64,000 bases of DNA from Clostridium gasigenes (GTDB taxonomy: Bacteria > Bacillota > Clostridia > Clostridiales > Clostridiaceae): NCBI RefSeq assembly GCF_900104115.1, contig NZ_FNJM01000003.1, positions 1 to 64,000 on the forward strand. The letters run 5' to 3'. Positions 17,718-26,487 of the stretch are shown here, in pieces. Both the position numbers and the translations under genes were made by a program. Position 1 is the first letter of the stretch; each line of letters begins with the position of its first letter. The notes beneath the pieces are model-generated. The model was given only the letters and a program-made list of their open reading frames with translations. It had not been told where the DNA came from and ran no database searches.

Positions 17718-20700
17718 TTCTATGCCTTCTATACTTTTAACTTTCCCATTCCATTTGTATTTTATTGGTAGTATAACATCATCCCCTTGCCTTATAAGTT
17801 CATAAATAATCAGAGATTTTACACTTTCATATGTTCCCCATAAAACTTGAGAGTTTAATACATAATCTAAATCTAACCCTTCTAAAAGTGTAAACATAGT
17901 ATTTATGTTTTGTTCATCAACCCCTGCAAATGCTTCATCTAAAGCTATAATTCTTGGACAATCCTTTTTATCAGCAGCATTATATCTTGCATTTATTGCT
18001 GCAAATAATGGGATATACATTGCCATAGCTTTTTCTCCACCTGATAATTTGAAAAATTCATTATCTGTTAACTCATTTAATTTAGAACTTTTATTGTTAC
18101 TATATGACAATCTAAATTCATACCATTCTCTATAATCTAAAACTTCCTTAATAATAGCTTGATAGCTCTTATTTATATCCTCATCATTTGCTAACTTTTT
18201 TGCCTTTTTAAGACTTTCCTTGAAATGATTAGATAACTTTTCTCTTTCATCTGCATCCATAAATTGTGGGTTACCTATTATCTTAGTTAATTCCTTTGAA
18301 CCTAGTTCCCCTATGTTTTCTGATTTTTTTGCTATCCATTTTAAATCAAGCTTTAACCCATTAGATGTATCCATAGAGCTCATTAATGTATTTATTTGCT
18401 TTACCCACTTATTAGCATTATAAATTTTAGCACTTATTTTAGAGCTTAATGTATTTATAAGCGTATCTTCAAAAATTTCTCTTTCTTTATCGCTTATTAA
18501 TAATTTTTGGTCTTCTATTGACCTAACTAAATGATTTATTAAATCTATTAACTTAATATTTCTTCTGTTTATCTTAAACATTAAATCTATTCTTATTCCA
18601 CCACTTAAGATTTCATTTATTTCTTCATCTTCTGTTTTAGTATAATCTAAAAATATGTCTTCCTTTTTCAAATTATATTCAACTAATTCCGAACCATATT
18701 GTGATATAGTTTCAAATAGTTTAGATACTATACGATCTTTCTTTTCTATAAGTCCTTGTCCCTCAGATTCTAAAATCTTAATTGCAGCCTCTTCTTCATT
18801 TAAATCTCTTATTTCTTCAATATACCCTAGAGATATCTCATCATTTAAAATCTTTTTATAATATTTAAATATATTTTTTTCTTTTTCAAGCTTATCCTTA
18901 GATTTAATTATATCTTTTTGTATAACCTCTATTTTAGCTTTATTTCTTATATATGATTCTCTCGAAACCTCTATTGCATCTGGATAGTTTTCGGTTATGT
19001 GTATAACACTATTTAATTCTTCTTTAGTCTTACCTAAATTTAAGCTTTTAAGTATTTCTTCTAAAGATTGTATTTCTGCACTTATTTTTTCTCTTTTTCC
19101 CTTTAATCCATGTATTTCACTAATAATAATATCTATATCAAAATTTATATCTTCTATAATATCTTTAGTACTTTTAATTTCTTTTTCTATATGGCTTTTA
19201 TTATTATGGTTATGTTTTAAATTATTTATTGCTTCTATATATAATTTAATTGACTCTACCGCTTCTTCAAAAGCCTCTAAATTTTTAGGAATCTTAATAT
19301 ATTCGCCTTCTTCAATTATCCTACTATCTAATTTTTCTTTATCTCTTTCTTTTTCAAATAATTGATCTCTTATAATTTTCAACAAACTTTCTCCATCTTT
19401 TAACTTTCTTTTAGCTTCATCAATTAATGTTATACTTGTTTCTATATCATTCACTTTTGGAAAATTATCAATTTCATTTGTTATTGTAAAAATAGATAGT
19501 TCTATATGAGTTATACTTTGAGTTATTAACAGTTTCTCTTTTTTAAGATTTTTTACATTTTCCTCTTCTTCAATAGATTCTTTATTATTTTCAAGTTTTA
19601 TAATTTCATTTTCTAATTCTTTTATCTCATTATCTTTACTTTCATTTTTATTATCTAACTTTATATTTTCATCTTTTAATTTCATTAATTTTTCTTCAGC
19701 TAGTCCCTTTATAATAAACTCTATTTTATTTGCTTCATAAATTTCTTCTACTTTATGTATAGTTCTAAATAATTCATTTAGCTCCTTATCCTTTATTTTT
19801 AGTTCTTTACACTTGTCCAAATATCTATTTATTTTTTCTATATACTCTATTTTAGAAGTTGTTAACAGCTCTATGCCCTCATTTAATTTTCTATCTAGTT
19901 CCTTAACTTCTCTTTTATTTTTATGTTCTAGTAAAAATATTTTATCTAATTCTTTTTTAGCTTCGCTAAGTTTTATAATTAGCTTATATATACTACCTAT
20001 TAATTGTTCATAAGATCTTGCATTTTCTAATACTAAATCCAAACTACAATCTTCTTTAAGGCTTATTTCATTTTTAATATTTACTATAGACTCATAATAA
20101 CTTTTTTCTCTATAGTATTCTTCATCATCTAATAAACCCTTTATAGCCTTATCTATATTATATATTTTAAGTTCTTTTCCCTCTATTTCACCTTTATTTT
20201 TTCTTTTTTTATCTAACTTATCCTCTTCAATTTTTTTCTTATTTTCTAACAAATTAATAACTTCATTATTTTCATTTTTTAATTCGACTAATTTTTCAGA
20301 TATTTTAAATCCTTTATGATTTTCTAATGCTTTTCTCTTTATCTTTGCATCCTGTAATATTAACTTTAATTCTTTAATCTCTTCTTTACTAACTTCTTTT
20401 AAAATTTCTGCCGCACTATTTTCTTTATATAATTTATCAATACTATCAGCTTCATTTTTCACTCTTAATCTGCATCTATTATAATCTAGTCCTTTTTTAT
20501 ATATAATTGTTTTATTATACTTTGAAAATGCATTATAAATTTTTTCCGCACTTCTTAAACTTTTATCTAATTCTTCTAGATTATTATTTAGGCTGTCCAT
20601 ATTGTCCATAGCTTCTGATATATCTCTAAGATCATCCTCTGAAAGGGTATTTAGTGATTTATTTAATATTCCATATATCTTAGTTGGTTTAAAATCCTTT

Positions 20701-21296
20701 GATAGCTTAGGGCTCCTTAGCTCTATTAAAAGATTTAATAGTTCTTTATAATTTTCAATATCAGAATATCCAAAAAGATGTTCATTTACCTTATTCATAT
20801 ATTCTTTTTGACTTAAGGTAAATACGTTACCTTCACCTAATCTATTTTCAAACTTCTTTTGATTTAATGGAATCTTTTCTCCTGAGAATTCATATAATTT
20901 AAAATCTTTATTTATTCTTCTACCATCTTTTAATATAAAATGCCAGCTTTCTAATTTTTTCCCTTTTCTTGCTCTAAATCCAATTCCTATAGTTATATAA
21001 GTTTTTGATTCTGGTTTTTTAAACTCCATATAAAGATATGAAATTCTATCCTCTTCACCATCTTCCATAAGTATATAATCTTCTATTCTTCTCGATTTTG
21101 TACCAAATGGATCTATTCTGTTAGGTCTTTTATCTCCATCTAATAATAAAGGAATAAAGCTTTGAGTTGTTACTGATTTTCCACTTCCATTTGTTCCTTT
21201 AAATATTACCTTACCATTTTCAAGTTTATATTCTTGATCATCATAATACCAAAAATTGAATAATCCGAACTTATTTGCAACCCATCTACTACTCAT
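17715..21296 (-). CDS. SMC-like ATPase of Wadjet/Mks type (TIGR02680 family, JetC/MksB-like)
   Basis: A 1193-residue SMC/MukB-like motor. The Walker A GTNGSGKS is near residues 35-42. The middle (about 240-900) is Lys/Glu-rich coiled coil. The C-terminal head has the ABC signature LSGGEKAMAMYIPLF and Walker B RIIALDEAFAGVDE, in the SbcC-like form of this family. With the two genes upstream it forms the TIGR02677/02678/02680 set, which corresponds to MksBEF or Wadjet JetABC. Those complexes extrude DNA loops and, with a TOPRIM nuclease subunit, cleave circular plasmids. The start overlaps the previous gene by eight bases (ATG inside AATGAGTAG). The nuclease-type partner (TIGR02679/DUF2399) is not present. 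Confidence 0.85.
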   Translation of the reverse strand: MSSRWVANKFGLFNFWYYDDQEYKLENGKVIFKGTNGSGKSVTTQSFIPLLLDGDKRPNRIDPFGTKSRRIEDYILMEDGEEDRISYLYMEFKKPESKTYITIGIGFRARKGKKLESWHFILKDGRRINKDFKLYEFSGEKIPLNQKKFENRLGEGNVFTLSQKEYMNKVNEHLFGYSDIENYKELLNLLIELRSPKLSKDFKPTKIYGILNKSLNTLSEDDLRDISEAMDNMDSLNNNLEELDKSLRSAEKIYNAFSKYNKTIIYKKGLDYNRCRLRVKNEADSIDKLYKENSAAEILKEVSKEEIKELKLILQDAKIKRKALENHKGFKISEKLVELKNENNEVINLLENKKKIEEDKLDKKRKNKGEIEGKELKIYNIDKAIKGLLDDEEYYREKSYYESIVNIKNEISLKEDCSLDLVLENARSYEQLIGSIYKLIIKLSEAKKELDKIFLLEHKNKREVKELDRKLNEGIELLTTSKIEYIEKINRYLDKCKELKIKDKELNELFRTIHKVEEIYEANKIEFIIKGLAEEKLMKLKDENIKLDNKNESKDNEIKELENEIIKLENNKESIEEEENVKNLKKEKLLITQSITHIELSIFTITNEIDNFPKVNDIETSITLIDEAKRKLKDGESLLKIIRDQLFEKERDKEKLDSRIIEEGEYIKIPKNLEAFEEAVESIKLYIEAINNLKHNHNNKSHIEKEIKSTKDIIEDINFDIDIIISEIHGLKGKREKISAEIQSLEEILKSLNLGKTKEELNSVIHITENYPDAIEVSRESYIRNKAKIEVIQKDIIKSKDKLEKEKNIFKYYKKILNDEISLGYIEEIRDLNEEEAAIKILESEGQGLIEKKDRIVSKLFETISQYGSELVEYNLKKEDIFLDYTKTEDEEINEILSGGIRIDLMFKINRRNIKLIDLINHLVRSIEDQKLLISDKEREIFEDTLINTLSSKISAKIYNANKWVKQINTLMSSMDTSNGLKLDLKWIAKKSENIGELGSKELTKIIGNPQFMDADEREKLSNHFKESLKKAKKLANDEDINKSYQAIIKEVLDYREWYEFRLSYSNNKSSKLNELTDNEFFKLSGGEKAMAMYIPLFAAINARYNAADKKDCPRIIALDEAFAGVDEQNINTMFTLLEGLDLDYVLNSQVLWGTYESVKSLIIYELIRQGDDVILPIKYKWNGKVKSIEGIE

Positions 21297-22425
21297 TACT
21301 CTTCCTCTCCCTATAATCTTTTGGGTACTCCCCTATAACTTTTGCTATTAAAGGCAATAGTATAATCTTATCCTTTTCTTCTTTAATCATAGAAAAGTTT
21401 TTCATAAACTTTTTTATTTTACTTACTATTATTTCTTCACTGTAATCTCTAAATTCTTTAGTAAAACCATCTCCATATTTATTTCTTGTATTTATTATTA
21501 AATCTTTAAATTCATCTACTGAAATAATAACTATGTCCTCTATAGTTACATTTAATTTTTTTTCTTCTATTAAACTTCTGATTTCTTTATTTACAAATAG
21601 CGTTACTACTCCATCTCCATTTTTACTTGGAAACACGTCATTTACTCCCGATGATTCACCAAGTGCAACCATTGCTCCATTTCTGTGAACATGTAAATTC
21701 CAGTCTAAGTTTTTTTCAAATGCATTACAAATTGGAGCTCTATAGTTTTTAATATATTCATAATCACTATCTTCTTCTATATTATTGTAAACTATTGGTG
21801 AAAGTAATAGTTTTCTATACACTCTATTTTTTCTCATTACCCCTCTTTCATTATATAATTCTCCAAAAGTTTCATTAAGTAAATCTTCATAATTTTCCAT
21901 TTCATCTAAGTCTTTAGAAAATCGCCTTACCATGTACCTTGATATACCTGTACTTTCATATAAAACTTCTGCAGCCTTACTTTTACTAAAGTCATCTTCA
22001 TTCCCATCATTATTTTTAATTAATCCAAGATCTAATGAAAATTTCATTACTTTTATAAGTGATTTTCTATTTGAAAACACTGTCCAATCAATTTTTTCAT
22101 CCACATAGGCGCTTTCTATATACTCTGTAAGGTTTGACAATATAAATTGCTCTTCTTTATTTTTATCCTCAAGGAACATAAGTATATTCAGAAAAAATAT
22201 ATACTCTTTTTTATCCGTAAAGTCACTAATTCCCATCCAACTTTCTGGTGAAGATGGGATTTTCTCTAGTTTTATAAATTCATCTTTTATTATTAAATCA
22301 TAACCTAAGTTATTACTTATAAAATCTTTATATGAGCTTACATTATCCTTTATAGAGTAATATAAATCTCTATCTTTTTCTTTTATAATCATATAATTTT
22401 CTATTAAATCAATAAGCTCCAACAT
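21289..22425 (-). CDS. TIGR02678 family protein (DUF2398, JetB/MksE-like)
   Basis: A 378-residue protein. The N-terminal pattern of an acidic helix, then FISNNLGYDLIIKDEFIKLEK and a later FLNILMFLEDKN, matches the TIGR02678/DUF2398 partner of SMC-like TIGR02680 proteins. In Mks/Wadjet terms this is the kite-type subunit that bridges the kleisin. ATG at 22425 follows AGGAG by five bases; GTG at 22431 sits inside that spacing. It lies between the kleisin-like gene (30 bases upstream) and the ATPase gene (8-base overlap), which fits a tightly coupled operon. No catalytic motif is expected or seen. Confidence 0.8.
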   Translation of the reverse strand: MLELIDLIENYMIIKEKDRDLYYSIKDNVSSYKDFISNNLGYDLIIKDEFIKLEKIPSSPESWMGISDFTDKKEYIFFLNILMFLEDKNKEEQFILSNLTEYIESAYVDEKIDWTVFSNRKSLIKVMKFSLDLGLIKNNDGNEDDFSKSKAAEVLYESTGISRYMVRRFSKDLDEMENYEDLLNETFGELYNERGVMRKNRVYRKLLLSPIVYNNIEEDSDYEYIKNYRAPICNAFEKNLDWNLHVHRNGAMVALGESSGVNDVFPSKNGDGVVTLFVNKEIRSLIEEKKLNVTIEDIVIISVDEFKDLIINTRNKYGDGFTKEFRDYSEEIIVSKIKKFMKNFSMIKEEKDKIILLPLIAKVIGEYPKDYRERKSNE

Positions 22426-22455
22426 CTTCACTCCTATTAAAAAACTATTAAAAAA

Positions 22456-23946
22456 CTATTTAAAAACTATTTCGTAATCTGGCATTGTAAAATCTCCATC
22501 TTCACAGTTAATTTTTATATTATCTTTAGGTTTTAAATTTACTATTTTATATGACTTTCCATATTCATTTCTTATCCAACTATTTGATTTATCATTTATT
22601 GATTTAGATAACCATGTTAAAAATATTATTCTTTCTTCTTTAGAAATTCCTGCTAAATTTCTGAAAATTAATTTATTATCTTTTATATAACTTTCTATTA
22701 ACTCTTCCTCTTTTTTTCTTTTTTCTAATACCTCTATTCCCTTTTTATTTTTTTCTTCTGATTTATTTTTAACTATAGCTGTACTTGCTGTTTTTCTACC
22801 ATAATCTCTACGGCTTGGCGTAATAGTCACAACTGTTGGATTTTCCTCAAATATACTACTATTGATGCTCTCTGTTTCTCTCTCTGTGTTACAAACTATA
22901 TGACGAGTATTAAAAACACCAAATACTAGTGATGAGAGTTTATGAGCCTCTTCAATATTCTTTGTATTATTAAATATCTGCGCAAGTTTTCTATAATCTA
23001 CTAGCCTATTTCCTCCCCCATAGTTTATTTCAGTTATTTGAAGAGCATATCTTGTTATTTTTCTTATTATTCCGTTTGTACTTTCTAAAATTTGTTCTCC
23101 CATTGGAGTTCTTCCTTTTATAGCTACAAACCATTCCTTCATACTCATATATCTTCCCGCATTAATTTCATACCTTGCATTTTCATTGTAATCAGCATTT
23201 AAAGCTATTGTATTTTTTTCATATTTAACAATTTTTTTTATACATAAATCTAATCTTTCTGTATCTTCTTCTAATATTTCTATACTTTTTTGTATTTGTG
23301 GTACGTTAATTTGTATTCCCTTTATAAATTCTCTTAAATACTTTATAAAACTCTCTTTATATATTAAAAATTCTGTTGTTTTTAATAACTCCTCTGTTTT
23401 AGGATTAAAAAACTTACTTATATAATCTTGATAATTTTCATTAAGATGTTTAAAATCTCTATTTAACATTTCCCAAAGACTAAATAAATCTTTGCCATTA
23501 TTATTAATTTCTATTTTTTCTAATTTTTTCAATGTATCTCTAAACCTTTCTATTAAGGATATTTCTAAAGAACCTCTCATACCATCACTTGCAGCTTCAA
23601 TCTTTATTAATGTTCTTTCAAGTTCTATTGTTGCATAAGAAATTTGATATCTAAATTTCCTATTTTTAAACTCTTCAATAGTTGTTGTTCTTTTTGTATC
23701 TTGAATTGCAGCAAAGTTTCCCCAGGATTTTAATGCTTCTAAATCCCCTTTTAAATTATCCAATGTGTAGCTGTTAAAACCCTGTACATTTATTATTTCA
23801 TCATATATTTCTTCAGCATATAGCCAATACTTCATCTTTTCATAATTAATATAAGCTATTCTAATAATATTTCTATATCTCCAAGTGTTATCCGTATTTA
23901 AATAGTTTACTTCTGTTACCCTTTTTCTAACATTTGTACTAATCAT
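22456..23946 (-). CDS. TIGR02677 family protein (DUF2397, JetA/MksF kleisin-like)
   Basis: A 496-residue protein matching the length of TIGR02677 (about 490). Diagnostic stretches are NTWRYRNIIRIAYINYEKMKY near the start, LKSWGNFAAIQDTKRTTTIE (about 90-110), FKNRKFRYQIS and GRTPMGEQIL. It is the first gene of the three-gene operon and corresponds to the kleisin-like subunit of Mks/Wadjet complexes. The start ATG follows AAAGGAG. An imperfect inverted repeat at 24026-24072 lies about 80 bases upstream. The family is patchily distributed, which fits an accessory defence locus. Confidence 0.85.
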   Translation of the reverse strand: MISTNVRKRVTEVNYLNTDNTWRYRNIIRIAYINYEKMKYWLYAEEIYDEIINVQGFNSYTLDNLKGDLEALKSWGNFAAIQDTKRTTTIEEFKNRKFRYQISYATIELERTLIKIEAASDGMRGSLEISLIERFRDTLKKLEKIEINNNGKDLFSLWEMLNRDFKHLNENYQDYISKFFNPKTEELLKTTEFLIYKESFIKYLREFIKGIQINVPQIQKSIEILEEDTERLDLCIKKIVKYEKNTIALNADYNENARYEINAGRYMSMKEWFVAIKGRTPMGEQILESTNGIIRKITRYALQITEINYGGGNRLVDYRKLAQIFNNTKNIEEAHKLSSLVFGVFNTRHIVCNTERETESINSSIFEENPTVVTITPSRRDYGRKTASTAIVKNKSEEKNKKGIEVLEKRKKEEELIESYIKDNKLIFRNLAGISKEERIIFLTWLSKSINDKSNSWIRNEYGKSYKIVNLKPKDNIKINCEDGDFTMPDYEIVFK

Positions 23947-24025
23947 TAGTTGCTCCTTTAACCACTCTGTAATTAATCTAATTTAATCTAATTATAACAT
24001 ATTTTTCAATTTTAAATTATATAGA

Positions 24026-24072
24026 ATGATTCATATCTAAATATAAAATGTCTATATCTAAATATGAATCAT
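24026..24072. promoter_or_regulatory. inverted repeat upstream of the SMC-type operon
   Basis: Arms 24026-24044 and 24054-24072 match as ATGATTCATATCTAAATAT against its inverse, with two mismatches and a nine-base centre. It lies between the operon start and the terminator of the acetyltransferase gene. It could be an operator or an RNA hairpin; no regulator gene is adjacent. Confidence 0.4.
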
Positions 24073-24090
24073 CCTAGATTTTATTAAAAA

Positions 24091-24122
24091 TAGCCAGCGT
24101 AATTCAATAATTACACTGGCTA
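24091..24122 (-). terminator. terminator of the GNAT gene
   Basis: TAGCCAGCGTAATT and AATTACACTGGCTA pair with one mismatch around a four-base loop, 22 bases after the stop. On the minus strand it is followed by TTTTTAATAAAA. Confidence 0.75.
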
Positions 24123-24144
24123 TAAAATCTATTCTATCTTTAAC

Positions 24145-24615
24145 TTATAATGTTTTAATGTACCACACATCACAAGCAAAATGTTCTGTTTCAATTAAAG
24201 GTTTTTCTAGTTTTATAAATCCATTTTTTTTATAAAACTTATTTGCTCCAATCATATTGCTAAAAGTTTCTAAATAACATTTACTATAATGTTTTTTTGC
24301 AAATTCTAAGGAAATTTCCATTAGTTCATTTGCAATACCTCTTCCTCTTACTTCTTTTAATGAATACATTTTCTGTAGTTCACATATGTTTTCTAAATTT
24401 TCTAGTGGCCCAATTCCACAGCCAGCTATTATTTTATTATTTTCTTCAACAACAAAGTATTTTGATCCTTTATTTTTATAAAGCTCATAAAATCTGCCTA
24501 AATTTGGATCAGTCCAAGCACACCCTGGTTTATCACCTCCAAATTCTATTAAACATGTTCTAATAAGTAACTCTACTTCTTTATTATCTTTTTGCTGTAT
24601 TTCTCTTATTATCAT
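24145..24615 (-). CDS. GNAT-family N-acetyltransferase
   Basis: A 156-residue acetyl-CoA-dependent acetyltransferase. The β-strand YFVVEENNKIIAGCGIGPL, the acetyl-CoA loop LKEVRGRGIANELMEISLEFAKK (R/Q-x-x-G-x-G/A motif) and the C-terminal NKFYKKNGFIKLEKPL are typical of GNAT proteins. The substrate is unknown; the form resembles amino-acid or small-amine acetyltransferases. GGAGGAG precedes the ATG. It lies directly behind the small membrane protein gene at 24619 and may be the last gene of the PadR operon. Confidence 0.85.
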   Translation of the reverse strand: MIIREIQQKDNKEVELLIRTCLIEFGGDKPGCAWTDPNLGRFYELYKNKGSKYFVVEENNKIIAGCGIGPLENLENICELQKMYSLKEVRGRGIANELMEISLEFAKKHYSKCYLETFSNMIGANKFYKKNGFIKLEKPLIETEHFACDVWYIKTL

Positions 24616-24618
24616 ATA

Positions 24619-25017
24619 TTACTCCTCCATTTTTGTTGGTGATTTCATTACAACTCCAATTAACAATACTTCTATAAATGACATTACTATTAATAATATG
24701 ATTCCTATTATATCTATATTGTTATTTATTATCATACCTCTTCCCATCAATATTATTAATGCTAAAATTATAACTACATATATGGAAAATATAATTTTAA
24801 AAATTTTATTATTCCATGTTTTCTTTTTTAAAAACGCATGCCATATTAGCGGTTCTTTATTTTTCTTTTCATATTTTACTTTATGTTTTAAATACCTATT
24901 TTTTATTGCTTCTTCATATTTAAGTTGCTCTGCTTCTTGTTCTAATTTTGATTTATTAAAACTTTCTACTAGTATCCCCCATATAAACCCCTCCCTAAAA
25001 TTATAGTTCTTTAGCAT
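24619..25017 (-). CDS. two-helix membrane protein downstream of PadR
   Basis: A protein of up to 132 residues with a charged N-terminal helix (SKLEQEAEQLKYEEAIKNR) and two hydrophobic segments near residues 78-98 and 103-122. ATG at 25017 overlaps the end of the PadR gene by 17 bases and has no clear ribosome site. A strong AGGGAGGGG lies further in, five bases before an in-frame ATA (about codon 12). The true start may therefore be that ATA. I do not recognise the family. Its place behind a PadR gene suggests a repressed membrane partner, as at 3041-3772. Confidence 0.6.
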   Translation of the reverse strand: MLKNYNFREGFIWGILVESFNKSKLEQEAEQLKYEEAIKNRYLKHKVKYEKKNKEPLIWHAFLKKKTWNNKIFKIIFSIYVVIILALIILMGRGMIINNNIDIIGIILLIVMSFIEVLLIGVVMKSPTKMEE

Positions 25018-25330
25018 TAATTATCTTATTAGTATTAATTGTCATCTCTTGAAAAACACTTTTAAAATCTTCATAATATTTTTGTCCGTCCTCTGTTATA
25101 GAATAGTATTTACGCTTTGGCCCTAAAGGTGATTTACCTATGCGACAACTTATTAAGTTCTTTTTTTCCATCCTACTTAATAAGGGATATAATGTACCTT
25201 CATAAATATCTTTAAATCCATACTTCTCTAATACCACTAAGATTTCATATCCATAAGTCTCCTCATGTGAAATAATACTTAATACGCATCCCTCTAAAAT
25301 ACCCTTTAACAGTTGTGATTCATCTATAAT
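25001..25330 (-). CDS. PadR-family transcriptional regulator, AUU start
   Basis: A 109-residue winged-helix regulator paralogous to the one at 3773-4108: SQLLKGILEGC, ETYGYEIL, YEGTLYPLLSRMEKKNLI and GPKRKYYSITEDGQKYY. The first conventional start (GTG 25237) would cut away the first DNA-binding helices. The homology continues 31 codons upstream to ATT at 25330, five bases after GGAGG. In the paralogue the codon at that same place and spacing is ATG. AUU is thus the likely initiator, as in infC. A 13-base-arm palindrome overlaps its promoter. Confidence 0.8.
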   Translation of the reverse strand: MIDESQLLKGILEGCVLSIISHEETYGYEILVVLEKYGFKDIYEGTLYPLLSRMEKKNLISCRIGKSPLGPKRKYYSITEDGQKYYEDFKSVFQEMTINTNKIINAKEL

Positions 25331-25367
25331 AATCCCCTCCTACTTTGCTCTTCATAGTAGTAACATT

Positions 25368-25407
25368 ATTTTACATTCACTACTTAGATATGTCAAGTAG
25401 TGAATGT
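25368..25407 (-). promoter_or_regulatory. promoter of the second padR with overlapping palindrome
   Basis: On the minus strand TTGACA (25396-25391) and TAAAAT (25373-25368) are 17 bases apart. ACATTCACTACTT (25373-25385) and AAGTAGTGAATGT (25395-25407) form a perfect 13-base inverted repeat with a nine-base centre that covers the -35 box and the spacer. The ACAT/ATGT ends suit a PadR operator and suggest autorepression. Confidence 0.65.
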
Positions 25408-25598
25408 ATTTTTTATCATGAATAAAGCACTCACTTAATAAATATGTAATCCAATATTGAAGTATAAAATCAAAGTTTAAGATATTTTCTTTACACCTAT
25501 GCCAGCTTCTTTTATACTTATTTCATTGTATTATTTTAACATGTAAGGTAATATAAATTGTATTATTCTATAAATTACAAACGAAAGAAGGGATTATT

Positions 25599-26207
25599 AT
25601 GTTTAATTGTGCTTTATGTTCTGTACACGCTTGTAATAGTGGTGATATTGATAGATTTCCTAGAAATTGTCCTTGTGTTAATGAAAAAACGGAGGAAATT
25701 AAAGAATTATATAATGAAAAAGGTAATTTAAATATTGCTCGAGCATCAGCTTTAGTAGTAAGTGAAGGGTATTGTCAAAAGACAAGATTAGAAGAAACAA
25801 TGGATTTTGCAAATAAATGTGGATTTAAAAATATAGGACTTGCATTTTGTATAGGATTAGCTAATGAAGCTAAAACCTTAAGCAAGGTTTTTTCATATAA
25901 TGGATTTAATATAAACTCAGTTATATGCAAAAACGGGAGCATACCTAAAGAATTTATTGATATTAACGAATCAACTGTACCAATGTGCAATCCTATAGGA
26001 CAAGCTATCTTTTTAAATGAGACTAAAACAGAATTGAATATAATTTTAGGTTTGTGTGTTGGTCATGATTCTTTATTTATAAAATATTCAGTAGCACCTG
26101 TAACTGTCTTTGCCGTAAAAGATAGAGTTTTATGTCACAACCCTTTAGCAGCAATTTATCAAGCAGACGCTTACTATAAAGATAAATTATTTCCTAAAAA
26201 AAAGTGA
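25599..26207 (+). CDS. DUF1847 domain-containing protein
   Basis: A 202-residue, cysteine-rich cytosolic protein. The N-terminal CALCSVHAC, the FPRNCPC motif, GYCQKTRLEETMDFA, GLAFCIGLANEA, MCNPIGQA and LGLCVGHDSLFIKYS with CHNPLAAIYQ are the hallmark sequence of DUF1847, a clostridial family thought to bind metal through these cysteines; its function is not known. The start ATG follows GAAAGAAGGG. It reads divergently from the second PadR gene and stands 270 bases from it. Confidence 0.9.
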   Translation: MFNCALCSVHACNSGDIDRFPRNCPCVNEKTEEIKELYNEKGNLNIARASALVVSEGYCQKTRLEETMDFANKCGFKNIGLAFCIGLANEAKTLSKVFSYNGFNINSVICKNGSIPKEFIDINESTVPMCNPIGQAIFLNETKTELNIILGLCVGHDSLFIKYSVAPVTVFAVKDRVLCHNPLAAIYQADAYYKDKLFPKKK

Positions 26208-26253
26208 TAAGTATCTACTATAATAGTTATATTAATTTTAAGGAGGATTAAAT

Positions 26254-26439
26254 TTGAAAAATAAAATAGGAGTTTGTTTTGGGATAATGTTATCATTAAC
26301 TATAGGATTATTCATCGAGGCATTAGCATTGCTTGCATACCCACTCTATCCATTTGCCTTACTTACATTTCTATTCTGTATTTATTCGGGCGTATGTTCC
26401 TTTTTTTTGTACAGGATTAATAAAGGGAACTATAAGTAA
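26254..26439 (+). CDS. small two-helix membrane protein
   Basis: A 61-residue protein with two hydrophobic segments (about 6-30 and 32-52) and a short basic C-terminus (RINKGNYK). TTG serves as start, seven bases after AAGGAGG, which is a strong ribosome site. It follows the DUF1847 gene by 46 bases on the same strand and precedes a frameshifted membrane-protein gene. I do not recognise a family. Confidence 0.6.
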   Translation: MKNKIGVCFGIMLSLTIGLFIEALALLAYPLYPFALLTFLFCIYSGVCSFFLYRINKGNYK

Positions 26440-26487
26440 ATATTTTAATTAATACTAAATATTCATATAAATTTAGTTGGTGAAATA

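Noticed and set aside
18997-19365. 122-codon plus-strand ORF in the SMC-like gene
   Set aside because: It mirrors the Lys/Glu coiled-coil region on the other strand, which gives long hydrophobic-looking frames by composition alone.
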